From NCBI GenBank assembly GCA_963709075.1, contig CAVPUY010000008.1, forward strand, positions 1-64,000: DNA of 64,000 bases, given 5' to 3'. A program made the position numbers and the translations under genes. The notes under the pieces are model-generated. The model did no database searches and was not told the origin of the DNA. It saw only the letters and a program-made list of their open reading frames with translations. The DNA is from Palsa-506 sp963709075. Its GTDB lineage: Bacteria; Actinomycetota; Actinomycetes; Streptosporangiales; Streptosporangiaceae. Within the stretch, counting starts at the first letter, position 1. Each line of letters starts with the position of its first letter. Of the stretch, positions 16,561 to 25,581 are shown in pieces.

Positions 16561-18664
16561 CCGCCGCCGCCGTGCCCTGGCCTGCGGCCTCAGCCGTGGC
16601 CAGCGGGACCTCGGCGCGCAGCGTGGTGCCCCGGCCTGGTCCGCTGTCGATATGCAGGGCCCCGTTCACGATGGATATCCGGTCGGCCAGGCTAGCCAGG
16701 CCCAGGCCCCGGACGCCGGCCGGGTCGAACCCGCAGCCGTCGTCCCGGACTTCGACCGCCAGGCTCCCGTTCGGCTGGGTCAGCGCGACGAGCACCCGGC
16801 TGGCCCGGGCGTGCTTGACGGCGTTGGTCAGCGCCTCAGCAACCACGAACCAGGTCGCGGCCTCGACGTGCTGCGGATAGCGGACGCCGCGCAGTGCCGC
16901 GTCGGCCTCGATCATGACCTCCACCGGCAGCCGCGCGGCCTGCGCCTCGATCGCCTCAAGCAGCCCGGCGTCGGCCAGCACCGGCGGATGGATAGCGTGC
17001 GCGAAGTCGCGCAGGTGGCCGAGCAGGTCGCCCAGTTCTCGCTGCAGCTCGGCGAGCGACTCGTCGGTGCGCTGATCGCCGCGGCGCAGCCGCTCCCGGG
17101 CCAGCGCAAGCTTGGCGGTCAGCGCCACGACGTCCTGCTGGACGCCGTCGTGCAGGTCCCGCTGGATTCGCTGCCGCTCGGTGTCCTGGGCCAGCGCCAC
17201 CCGGGCCCGGGATGCGGTCAGTTCCGCTGCCTGCCGGCGTATGGTCGCAAGCCGGGCGCTGAGCTCCGCGGCCAGGTGCAGGTTGCGCACGGCCGTGGCG
17301 GCCTGGCCGGCCAGGCTGGCCAGCAGGCGCCGGTCCTCGTCCAGCAGCGGCCCATCGCGGCGGGGGCCGCACTCGATCTGCCCGAGGACGGTCCCGGCGC
17401 TGGTGAGGGGCACCACCAGCGCCGGTTCAGCCGCGTCCTCCTGGCCGATCCCGGCCGCGCCGGCCAGCGGCGGGGAGCCCGATGCTCCGGGGTTCAGGCG
17501 CACCCGGGCCCATTGCAGACCGAGCCCGCGGCGGATCGCATCGGCGAGCCTGGGCAGCGTGTCGGCCGGCCCGGGCGCCGCTTCCAGCATCGAACCGAAC
17601 CGGCTGAGCACTTCGTAACCGTCCAGCCGGTCCCCGAACACCCACCGGTCGGCCAGCCGTTCCAGCCTGCGCTGCGCCGGCTGGAACGCCAGCGTGGCCG
17701 CCACGGCCAGCAGGACCGCCGGGCCGGCCGACAGGAAATGACTGGCCAGCAGGCCGAGGGTGGCGGACGCGGCCACGTAGGCCACCGCGATCACCAGCCA
17801 CAGCGCCCGGTAGACCACGGACCGCCGGGCCGACTGGTCGATGCCCAGGACCCCCTGGGACAGCGGAAGGACCAGCGAGCCAAGCGCGAGCACGACTCCG
17901 AGTACCCAGAGGACGAAGATGGCCACGTCCTGGAACAGGCTGGGCTGCGGGGCGGCCAGCGCAAGCGCGACGAGCGCCCCGAAAACCACCATCGCGGCCA
18001 CCGCACCGACCAGCAGGAACCGGATCCGGCGGCGGTCCTCGGACGCCGATCGCCGGTACCGCAGGTACAGCATGATCACCCCGAGCACGGTCAGGGCGGT
18101 GAACGCGTGGTGCAGCCCGACGACGGCCGGCTCGGCCGGATGGGCAGCGGACAGGTACAGCGGGCTGGCGATGGCAGGCTCACCTGAGTAGCCGAACAGA
18201 TCCGTGGGCGGCGCGGGGCTGGCCATTTCCACTAGCAGCGGCAGCGCCACTGCCAGGGCCGCGGTGCTGCGAAGCACCCAGCGCTCGCCTCGCCGCTGCG
18301 GGATCCCGGTGGGGAACAGCCCGATCAGCCCGATCCCGGCGACGACGCTGGCGTTGCCCGCGATCTCCGCTGCCACCAGCACCAGCCAGGCTGAGAAGCC
18401 AGTCACGGCCGGCAGCCCGTCCCCCAGGATGTCCCCGAGGCAGACGTTCAGCATGAACATCGCACCGACCGCGAGCAGCCAGGCGGCGACGCGGTTGCCC
18501 GGCCGGCGGACCACGCCGATCAGCCCGGCAGCGTAGAACGGCCCGGCCGGCCCGACCAGCACCCAGCCAACGCCGGCCGGGTTGTCCCGGGCCAGCTCGA
18601 TCGCGACGGCCGCGGCCAGCGCACAGCCGCCGACGGCCGCCGCCGCGATACAGACAGCCCGCAT
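16553..18664 (-). CDS. Sensor histidine kinase (HisKA_3), membrane-bound
   Basis: 703 residues. The N-terminal 320 residues hold about eight to nine membrane helices; a GAF-like domain (about 360-450) follows. The dimerisation/phosphotransfer box TERQRIQRDLHDGVQQD contains the His. The HATPase_c domain has AEALTNAVKHARAS and DDGCGFDPAGVRGLGLASL. It is operonic with the response regulator at 15850-16560. A paralogous kinase with the same plan lies divergently at 19298-21444 but is wrecked by frameshifts. Signal unknown. Confidence 0.9.
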   Translation of the reverse strand: MRAVCIAAAAVGGCALAAAVAIELARDNPAGVGWVLVGPAGPFYAAGLIGVVRRPGNRVAAWLLAVGAMFMLNVCLGDILGDGLPAVTGFSAWLVLVAAEIAGNASVVAGIGLIGLFPTGIPQRRGERWVLRSTAALAVALPLLVEMASPAPPTDLFGYSGEPAIASPLYLSAAHPAEPAVVGLHHAFTALTVLGVIMLYLRYRRSASEDRRRIRFLLVGAVAAMVVFGALVALALAAPQPSLFQDVAIFVLWVLGVVLALGSLVLPLSQGVLGIDQSARRSVVYRALWLVIAVAYVAASATLGLLASHFLSAGPAVLLAVAATLAFQPAQRRLERLADRWVFGDRLDGYEVLSRFGSMLEAAPGPADTLPRLADAIRRGLGLQWARVRLNPGASGSPPLAGAAGIGQEDAAEPALVVPLTSAGTVLGQIECGPRRDGPLLDEDRRLLASLAGQAATAVRNLHLAAELSARLATIRRQAAELTASRARVALAQDTERQRIQRDLHDGVQQDVVALTAKLALARERLRRGDQRTDESLAELQRELGDLLGHLRDFAHAIHPPVLADAGLLEAIEAQAARLPVEVMIEADAALRGVRYPQHVEAATWFVVAEALTNAVKHARASRVLVALTQPNGSLAVEVRDDGCGFDPAGVRGLGLASLADRISIVNGALHIDSGPGRGTTLRAEVPLATAEAAGQGTAAADG

Positions 18665-18822
18665 AGGCCCAGTGTGACCTGGCCGGGCGCCGCCGGATAG
18701 GAGGAGGACCGCATAGTCCGGTAGCGGGCAGCCTCACCCCGGCCCGGCGGCTAGCACCGTTTCCGGCGACGCGCCGCGCTCATAGCGTTCGCAGCATGAT
18801 CCCGGACGAGGAGCAATGAAAG

Positions 18823-19301
18823 ATGATTATTAACGGGCCAGCCACGGCCGGTCAGCAGAAACCGACGGACATCCCGCGCACCGGCCTGCGCGGCGCCGCC
18901 TTCCGCGGCTATCACTGGCTGCTGGCCGGCTTCCTGCTGCTCGGCGTGGCCCAGATCTTCCTGGCCGGGCTGGGTGTCTTCAGCCTGCAGGACAAGACCC
19001 TGGGCGAGCCGGCGGCGATACGGCGTTCGCGCCGCACCGCGCCGTCGGGTTCAGCATGGCCGGTGTCGCGCTGCTCATCCTGGTGCTGGCGCTGATCGCG
19101 CGGCCGGGCGCCCGCGCGATCACCGGGGCGGCCGTGCTGGTGGTGCTGACGTCATTCATGCAGAGCCTGCTCGCCGGGCTCGCCGACGACCACGCGGTCT
19201 ACGGCGGCCTGCACGCCTTCGACGGGCTGCTGATCCTGGGCATCGCCGACTTACCTCTTTGCCCGGTCCCGGCGGCGCGAGTCCTAAGGGCCGCGCCGTG
19301 A
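18823..19301 (+). pseudogene. Frame-broken DUF6220-like membrane protein
   Basis: An ATG (MIINGPATAGQQ) leads into YHWLLAGFLLLGVAQIFLAG and GVFSLQDKTLGEP. The frame then changes near 19015; the continuation DTAFAPHRAVGFSMAGVALLI and a second hydrophobic segment follow. The span is 3n+2, consistent with loss of one base in a GC run. The restored protein would be about 159 residues with four membrane segments, as in DUF6220 proteins. Its last codons overlap the start of the decayed kinase (GTGA). Confidence 0.6.
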
Positions 19302-21444
19302 CCAGCCCCAGGCGCGCCACCGCGGTCGCGTGGCTCTCGATCACGGCGGCATCCCTGGCCGGGGTGATTCTGACGCTCCTGGTCTGGAGCGACATGTCGA
19401 CCGGGGACGCCATCTCGAACGTCACCGCGCCGCCCGCCGCAGTGCTGTACGCCACGCTCGGAACGCTGGTCGTCCGCCGGGCGGGCAACCTCATCGGCTG
19501 GCTGCTGCTCGGCGAGGGCGCGGGACTGGCCGTGCTGGCGCTCGCTTCCGCCTACGCGGTGCTGGGCATCCGGCATCCCGGCACCGTCCCGGCACCGGAT
19601 CTGGCCGGCCTGCTGGCCGAGTGCACCTTCGTCCCGCTCTCCCTCGGCCTCGGCTTCATGCTGCTCCTGTTCCCGACGGGAAGACCGCCGTCCCCCCGCT
19701 GGCGCCCGGTCGTGGCGGCGAACCTCGTTGCCACCGCGCTGACTCTGGCCGGGTTCGTGGTACGGCCGAGGCTGCTGGCGCTGCCGGCGCCCGGCGGCGA
19801 ATCGGTGCGGATACCGAACCCGCTCGGTATCAGGTCGCTGGGCGCTGTCCTCCGGACGGCCCTCGTCGGCACCCTCAGCGGCCTGTCGGTGCTGTTCACC
19901 GTGTTGTTTGCGGTCTCGTTCGTTGCCCTGGTGATCCGCTACCGCTCGGGCGGGCGCGAGGTACGGCAGCAGATCAAGTGGATCGCGTGCACGGCGGTCG
20001 CAACGGTCGCCTGCCAGTGCGTCGCGCTGCTGGCCATGGCCGCCAACCACGGGGCTCCGACTCTTGCGTCGGTCGTCGCCTACGCCGTGCTGACGGTAAT
20101 CGTGCTCCTCGGGGTTCCCGCGGCCATCACGCTCGCGATCCTGAAACACGGCCTTTACCAGATCGACGTCATCATCAGCCGCGCGGTCCAGTACGGCCTG
20201 CTGTCGGCCGCGCTCACGGCGGTCTACGCCGGAATCGTGCATCGGCATCGGGACGCTGGCCGGCGACAGCGGCGGCCCTGCGCTGACGATCGCGGCGGCG
20301 GTCGCGGTCGCGCTGCTGTTCCAGCCGGTACGCCAGCGGGCGCGGCTGCTCGCTAACCGCCTCGTCTACGGCGAGCGGGCCACGCCCTATCAGGTGCTCG
20401 CCGACTTCGCCGAGGACATGGCGGGGCAGCTTGACTTCGGCACCGCGCTCGACCGGATGGCGTCGATCCTGGCCGGCGCGACCGGCGCGGTCCGGGTGGA
20501 GGTCTGGGTCCGGGTCGGCGCGGAGCTGCGGCCGCAGGTGACCTGGCCGCGCGGGTCCGTGCTGCCCGCGGCCGTCAGGCTGCACTGACGACGCTGAGCT
20601 TCCCGCGTTCGAGCTGGCCGACCCGGGCCATAGCGGTCCGGCACTGCGGTGAGCTGCTCGGCGCGCTCACCGTGCAGAAGCCGCGGAACGAGCCGGTGTC
20701 CGCCGCCGAGGACAAGCTGCTGGCGCACCTGGCGTCGCAGGCTGGCCTCGTCCTCCGCAACGTCCGGCTCACCGCCGAGCTGCAGGCCACGATCGATGAC
20801 CTGCGGGCGTCCCGGCGGCGGCTGGTGCGGGCGCAGGACGACCGAGCGGCAGCGGATCGAGCGGAACCTGCACGACGGCGCCCAGCAGCAACTCGTCGCG
20901 CTCACGGTCCAGCTCAGCCTGCTGGAGGACTCCGCCGGGGATGCCGGCGAGGTCAGGCAGCTGACCCGGCCAGCTGCGGACCGGGCTGCGCGCGGCGGTC
21001 GATGACCTGCGCGCGCTGGCCCGCGGGATCTACCCGCCGCTGCTGGCCGATGCGGGCCTGCGCGCCGCCCTGCGAGCGCAGGTCAGCCGGGCCCCGCTGC
21101 CGGTCCTGGTCGAGGCCGACGGCATCGGGCGCTACCCGCGGGACGCCGAGGCCGCCGTCTACTTCTGCATCCTGGAGGCGCTGCAGAACGTCGCCAAGTA
21201 CGCCCGCGCCTCCCGGGCGGCCGTCGCCTTGTCCTGTCCTGGCGGCCACCTGGAGTTCACCGTCACCGACGACGGGACCGGCTTCGACCCCGCGACAGCC
21301 AGCCATGGCACCGGCCTGCAGGGCATGGCCGACCGGCTGGCCGCGGCCGGGGGCACCTTGCGGATCAGCTCAGCGCCCGGTCTCGGCACCACCGTCAGCG
21401 GCAGCCTGCCCGTACCCGAGCTCGCCATGGCCGTTCGTTGCTGA
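19298..21444 (+). pseudogene. Sensor histidine kinase wrecked by multiple frameshifts
   Basis: Pieces of one HisKA_3 kinase occur in order but in different frames. The membrane part (VTSPRRATAVAWLSI to about 20230) is followed by LLFQPVRQRARLLANRLVYG, a GAF-like part (DFGTALDRMASILAGATGAV), LGALTVQKPRNEPVSAAEDK, the H box (ERQRIERNLHDGAQQQLVAL), then RGIYPPLLADAGLRAAL and the ATPase domain (DDGTGFDPATASHGTGLQGM). Breaks lie near 20235, 20583, 20625, 20840 and 20965. Its domain order matches the intact kinase at 16553-18664. At least five indels make a functional product very unlikely. Confidence 0.8.
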
Positions 21445-21489
21445 CGCCGCGGCCGCGGGCCGGCGCCCAGTCAGGGCTGCCGCGGGGGG

Positions 21490-21951
21490 TTAGCGGGCGC
21501 TGAGCAGGACGCCGACCATGACGGCTTGCTCGGCGGACCGGTTCTGCCAGTCGTGCGGGACGCCCGGCTGCTGGACAACCGAGTCCCCGGGGCCGAGGGT
21601 GATCTCTGACTCGCCGACCACGAGCACCACTTCGCCGCGCAGCACGGTGACGTAGTCCAGCGTGTCGGTCGCGTGCGCGTCCTGGAAACCCTCGGTCGCG
21701 CGTCCTGGCCGCCCTCGGCCGGCACTGGCCGGCTCGCTGCCCGCCGCCCTCTCGCCGGCCGGCCGGGCGATCTCGACGATCCGGAAGCAGCAGCCGCCGG
21801 GCGGCGGCTCCAGCTGCCAGGCCCGGGTCGAGGTATCCGTGTCGGCCGCCCGTGGCGGCGCCGCGTCGGTCACCCAGAGTTCAGTCGTGACGTACCGGCC
21901 CGCGTGGATGACGGTCGGCGGCTCGCCCTGCCGGATGACCGCCGGGTTCAC
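21490..21951 (-). CDS. Cupin-domain protein
   Basis: 153 residues. The cupin core is in the C-terminal half: TLDYVTVLRGEVVLVVGE, the turn ITLGPGDSVVQQPGVPHDW with the conserved His, and a closing strand. The N-terminal 80 residues include a Glu/Pro/Gly-rich segment. The usual first-motif HxH is not obvious (LDYV instead), so metal binding is uncertain. Proteins like this are often small-molecule sensors or dioxygenase-like. It stands alone, with a REP-like palindrome between it and the next rightward gene. Confidence 0.75.
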   Translation of the reverse strand: MNPAVIRQGEPPTVIHAGRYVTTELWVTDAAPPRAADTDTSTRAWQLEPPPGGCCFRIVEIARPAGERAAGSEPASAGRGRPGRATEGFQDAHATDTLDYVTVLRGEVVLVVGESEITLGPGDSVVQQPGVPHDWQNRSAEQAVMVGVLLSAR

Positions 21952-22003
21952 CGCTCTCGTCGTAGCCGGTCACGATCTGTTCATGGCTGCTCCCTGGGAC
22001 GGC

Positions 22004-22068
22004 AAGGTGGCGGATCGCGCGATCGCTCACCACCGAAGGCGGTGGCTGGCGGGATTCATCACCTTCGG
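22004..22068. repeat. REP-like palindromic element, copy A
   Basis: AAGGTGGCGGATCG followed by CGCGATCGCTCACCACC, then a second inverted repeat (CCGAAGG ... CCTTCGG) spanning to 22068. The GGATCG/GCGATCGC core recurs at 43303-43367 and 56104-56160. It lies in the divergent gap between the cupin gene and the small protein at 22238. Confidence 0.55.
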
Positions 22069-22237
22069 GCCTGCGGTTTCCTACCGGGAACATCATCCCG
22101 TACCGCCAGAAAGCGGCGGCAGCCGCGATTCATAGCTGCCGCAGAAGTTCTGCCAACGGCCGGCAGAACCTGGCCCGCGACGCTGTCAGTAACAGCCGGC
22201 CGGAACGAGGCCGGCGTGATCGACGGAGGTACGCACG

Positions 22238-22894
22238 GTGAGCTGGGTTTGGCTGAATATCCCGGCCGGTGTCCTGATCGTTCTGGCCATCGCCGGCATC
22301 CCGATGTGGCTGGTACTCACCGGCCCGATGAGCGGCCCGCGCTGGCCCGGAGCCGCGGCCGGCTACCGTCCGCGCGCGCCAGGTAACGGCCAGGCAGGCG
22401 CAGACCAGGCCGGGCGGTGCGCTGCGAGCAAGCACATCGGCGAGCCGCTGACGCAGCGGTCACCGCCGCCAGGGCCGCGACCGCAGCAACCGCGGCAGGA
22501 AACCGCGGCCCAGGGAGCAGACGGAATCAGCGCCGGCCGGCCCGGACTACCCGCCGGGCAGCCGGCCCGGCATTCCACCGGACCGCGCCGGCCAGATCCC
22601 GGGCGTGCTCGCGCAGGCTGTAATCCGGCCGGGCGGCGCCCTCGGCAATGGCCTTGTCCAGGTCGTGGCCGCACTGCTCGAGCACGGCGGAGAAATCCCG
22701 CCGCACCGGCTCGAGCAGGTCATAGCCGAAGGAGCGGTGGATCCGGGCGAACAGCGGCCGGTACAGCCTGGCCCGTTCGTGCAGGCCGGACGAATGCGAC
22801 ATCGGGTTCTTCGGCCGGTTGCGGATGTAGCCGGGCAGCAGCCCGGCGAAGGCCTCGCGCAGAATCCACTTCTCCTGGCCGTCGCGGACCTTGA
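22238..22894 (+). CDS. Possible small membrane protein, 3' end uncertain
   Basis: A GTG with a good ribosome site (GACGGAGG, six to seven bases upstream) opens MSWVWLNIPAGVLIVLAIAG, a clear membrane helix ending near residue 29. The frame then stays open for 218 codons as Arg/Pro/Ala-rich sequence, the last 370 bases antisense to the asparagine-synthase gene. I support the first 40 to 60 codons as a small one-helix protein. The rest is probably open only because of GC bias, and a frame break near 22400 is possible. No family recognised. Confidence 0.35.
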   Translation: MSWVWLNIPAGVLIVLAIAGIPMWLVLTGPMSGPRWPGAAAGYRPRAPGNGQAGADQAGRCAASKHIGEPLTQRSPPPGPRPQQPRQETAAQGADGISAGRPGLPAGQPARHSTGPRRPDPGRARAGCNPAGRRPRQWPCPGRGRTARARRRNPAAPARAGHSRRSGGSGRTAAGTAWPVRAGRTNATSGSSAGCGCSRAAARRRPRAESTSPGRRGP

Positions 22895-24110
22895 GGCTCA
22901 TCGGCAGGCGCATGGCCAGGTCGACGAGCGGCAGGTCAAGGAACGGCACCCGCGCCTCCACGGCGCAGGCCATGCTCGTCCGGTCGACGCGCTGCAGCTC
23001 GGTGCGGCACAGGTTGCGGATCTTGTGCTGGAACAGCCGCTGCGCGCCGGCCGCGCCGACTTGTTCGTACATGGAATAGCCGCCGAACAGCTCGTCGGAG
23101 CCGTCGCCGGTCAGCACCACCTTGATGCCAAGCTCGTGCACCCGGCGGAACAGCGGCACGGATACCACCGCGTTGATGATGTCGCCGTACTCGGTCAGCT
23201 CGGACAGCCGGATGGCCTCCCTGATGTCGCCGTGCCGCAGGTCGCCCGGGCGCAGCTCGATCACCTCGTGCGGGATGCCGAACTCGGCGGTCAGCCGCCG
23301 GGCATTCGCGACATCCTCGCTGCCGGGGGCGCCGATTGTCAGGGCGACGCAGTCCGGGTGCATGTCCTGGGCATGCAGCAGGACAAGCGAGCTGTCCAGA
23401 CCGCCGGAGAGGATGACGCCCACCGTGAGGTCGGTGTCCACCCGCACCCTGACGCTGTCCTCGAACGCGGCCCGGACGAGCTTGGCTGCCTCAACCGGAT
23501 CGTCGATCGGCGGCAGGTTCCCGGCCGGCCCCGGCAGGCCGGCGTACGGCACGAGATCGGGCCCGGCGGCGGGCTCGGCCCAGCCGTGATGCCCCGGCGG
23601 TATCTCCGTCACCGGGTGGCCGGCCGGCACCAGCGCCTTGATCTCGGACGCGACCCGCAGGCAGCCGTCGCTGCGTGCCCAGTACAGCGGCTTCACCCCG
23701 AGCGGGTCCCTGGCCAGGTAGACGCTGCCGCTCGCGCGGTCGGCTATCGCGAAGGCGAACTCGCCCCGCAGCCGGGTCACCGCGTGCTCGCCCCACTGCA
23801 TGAAGGCGGTCAGCAGCACCTCGGTGTCGCTGGCGGTGCGGAAGTCACGGCCAAGCACGGCAAGCTCGGCGCGGAGCTCGCGGTGGTTGAAGATCTCGCC
23901 GTTGAAGGCCAGCACCCACCGGCCGTCCGGCGATGCCCACGGCTGGACAGCGCGCCGCCGGTCCACGATCCGCAGCCGCTGGATCCCGGCAAGCAGGTCA
24001 TCAGCGCACAGGACTTCCTCGACCTCGCCGCGCTGCGCCAGCGACCCCAGCATCTGCCGGAACGCGCCGACGTCGGCACCCGGGCCGAGGATCAGTGCAA
24101 TGCCGCACAC
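22527..24110 (-). CDS. Asparagine synthase-like glutamine amidotransferase
   Basis: 527 residues. The class II glutaminase domain starts MCGIALILG with the catalytic Cys at position 2 and has AFNGEIFNHRELR and DPLGVKPLYWA. The synthetase domain has the pyrophosphate loop GVILSGGLDSSL and TGDGSDELFGGY. It transfers ammonia from glutamine to an AMP-activated carboxylate. Relatives make asparagine, amidate cell-wall diaminopimelate (LtsA-like) or build natural products. It begins five bases after the stop of the M15-like peptidase gene, so both come from one transcript. That context leans toward envelope chemistry, but this is inference. Confidence 0.85.
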   Translation of the reverse strand: MCGIALILGPGADVGAFRQMLGSLAQRGEVEEVLCADDLLAGIQRLRIVDRRRAVQPWASPDGRWVLAFNGEIFNHRELRAELAVLGRDFRTASDTEVLLTAFMQWGEHAVTRLRGEFAFAIADRASGSVYLARDPLGVKPLYWARSDGCLRVASEIKALVPAGHPVTEIPPGHHGWAEPAAGPDLVPYAGLPGPAGNLPPIDDPVEAAKLVRAAFEDSVRVRVDTDLTVGVILSGGLDSSLVLLHAQDMHPDCVALTIGAPGSEDVANARRLTAEFGIPHEVIELRPGDLRHGDIREAIRLSELTEYGDIINAVVSVPLFRRVHELGIKVVLTGDGSDELFGGYSMYEQVGAAGAQRLFQHKIRNLCRTELQRVDRTSMACAVEARVPFLDLPLVDLAMRLPMSLKVRDGQEKWILREAFAGLLPGYIRNRPKNPMSHSSGLHERARLYRPLFARIHRSFGYDLLEPVRRDFSAVLEQCGHDLDKAIAEGAARPDYSLREHARDLAGAVRWNAGPAARRVVRAGRR

Positions 24111-24115
24111 TGCTA

Positions 24116-25006
24116 TCAGCCGCCCATCTCCGCATCGAAGGCACGGCCCAGGTCAGCCGCCGCAGCCGGGCTGATGCATACGTGCCAGGCCTGGCCCTCG
24201 TCGATGACATTGATCTCGCCAGCACTCTGCCGGTCGAGCAGCAAGCCCTGCAGCGCGCGGTGCGCGTCGAACCGCCGGAACCAGGAGATCTCGATGTCCA
24301 CCGCGTAGCCGGCGCAATGCGAGCTGGGCAGCATGGCGGAATAGCCGAGCCTGCGCAGATGCCGCTGGTGCGCGACGCTGCGCACCAGGCTGGTTACCCA
24401 CAGCGGCGGCGTGCCCGGCGGCGCCGCCAGCGCGAAGGCGGCCGAGAGCTGGTTGAGCAGGACGACTGCCTCCGGCCGGATGCGGGTAAACCGGAGCCCT
24501 GCGGTGCGCGGGGTACGGTCCGGCAGCGCGCGCCGCTCCGCCGAGCGGGCCGCCCGCGACAGCAGCGCCTCGGCCTGCCGCCGGTAGCGAAATCCCAGCA
24601 GGCCGTCCCGGCGCAGCGGCTCGAGGTCGACGAGATCGGCAGTGCCGAGCACCGCGGCGTCGGTGGCATACATCGGCACCCGCCCCCACCACATGGCATC
24701 GATCTGCGCGAACAGGTATATGCGGATGATCGCGAGCAGGTCGGTGGCCGAGCTCCGGGCGCTCGGCCGGAAGCTGCGGACCTCCGCGGCGAGCTGCCGG
24801 ACCGAGCCGGCCAGCCCCTTCGGCGTCGCGGACAGCACCGCGGCAAAGTCGGGATCACCGAGCCGCTCCGCCAGCACCGCGCCCGCGATAGCCGGGTCAT
24901 GCATCCCCCCGCGGCAGGCCACCTCCGCTAACAGATCGGTGACCGCGCCACGGTAGGCGACGACATCGGCGCATCGGACGGCCGGATCGACACTAGTCAG
25001 CCACAT
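24116..25006 (-). CDS. M15-like (DUF5715-type) metallopeptidase-fold protein
   Basis: 296 residues, no signal peptide seen. The C-terminal third carries MLPSSHCAGYAVDIEISWF and later INVIDEGQAWHVCIS. The spacing S-x-H-x(6)-D ... W-H is that of the zinc ligands in the M15/Hedgehog fold of D-Ala-D-Ala peptidases. The N-terminal two thirds are helical and unrecognised. The ATG at 25006 (MWLTSVDPA) is chosen; GGGAGGG lies 12 bases upstream, and the longer in-frame upstream extension is low-quality sequence. It is tightly linked to the asparagine-synthase-like gene, suggesting a joint role in amidating or trimming a peptide or envelope substrate. Confidence 0.6.
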   Translation of the reverse strand: MWLTSVDPAVRCADVVAYRGAVTDLLAEVACRGGMHDPAIAGAVLAERLGDPDFAAVLSATPKGLAGSVRQLAAEVRSFRPSARSSATDLLAIIRIYLFAQIDAMWWGRVPMYATDAAVLGTADLVDLEPLRRDGLLGFRYRRQAEALLSRAARSAERRALPDRTPRTAGLRFTRIRPEAVVLLNQLSAAFALAAPPGTPPLWVTSLVRSVAHQRHLRRLGYSAMLPSSHCAGYAVDIEISWFRRFDAHRALQGLLLDRQSAGEINVIDEGQAWHVCISPAAAADLGRAFDAEMGG

Positions 25007-25287
25007 CGTGGTGAGCACCCTCCCCGAATTCGAATCTGCCTGACAGCGACTGCACGATGGCTGAGCGTAACAGCGCAGAAACGAGATGTTGCCGCTTCGC
25101 GCACGCCCGGCTCTACCAGAAGGGCTCGTGACGTCACCGCGGGTAGCCGGATCGACTGCTAGCTGGGCCGATCGGGCGCCTCCCGGCAGCCTCGATGACC
25201 AGGGCCGCAAGCCGCCGGGAGGGGGCCGGCCTGCAGTGACGAGATTGTTTCCAGCAGGCTTTGGATGCCTCATCTAGACTTCGCCAT

Positions 25288-25581
25288 GTGATCTTCAAGC
25301 AGGTCGGAGAGGGACGTCCCTACCCTGATCATGCGCGGAGTTCGCGCGAGTGGGCCGAGATACCGCCCCGCCCGGTTCGGCTCGACCAGCTCATCACCAC
25401 GAAGAACGTGCTCGACCTGCAGCAGGTGCTGGCCCAGGACTCGACGTTCTACGGCGACCTGTTCCCCCATGTCATCCGCTGGCGGGGGGAGCTTTACCTC
25501 GAGGATGGCCTGCACCGGGCGCTCCGCGCGGCCCTGCACCAGCGACTCGTGCTGCACGCGCGGGTACTAGAACTGGATTAA
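25288..25581 (+). CDS. Conserved actinobacterial hypothetical, ParB-like fold possible
   Basis: 97 residues beginning with GTG (VIFKQVGEGRPYPDHARSS). The C-terminal half contains RLDQLITTKNVLDLQQVL and GELYLEDGLHRALRAAL. The LEDGLHRA motif is reminiscent of the ParB/sulfiredoxin 'DGxHR' loop, but this is a weak resemblance. Homologous small proteins are widespread in actinomycetes as far as I recall; no function is known to me. Its 3' third is antisense to the non-conserved tail of the esterase gene. Confidence 0.65.
   Translation: MIFKQVGEGRPYPDHARSSREWAEIPPRPVRLDQLITTKNVLDLQQVLAQDSTFYGDLFPHVIRWRGELYLEDGLHRALRAALHQRLVLHARVLELD

Noticed and set aside
16523..18187. 554-codon plus-strand frame
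   Set aside because: Shadow of the sensor kinase on the minus strand; Gln/Arg/His-rich with no domain.
22605..24308. Long plus-strand frame antisense to the asparagine-synthase gene
   Set aside because: The minus-strand gene has all catalytic motifs; the antisense frame is compositional.
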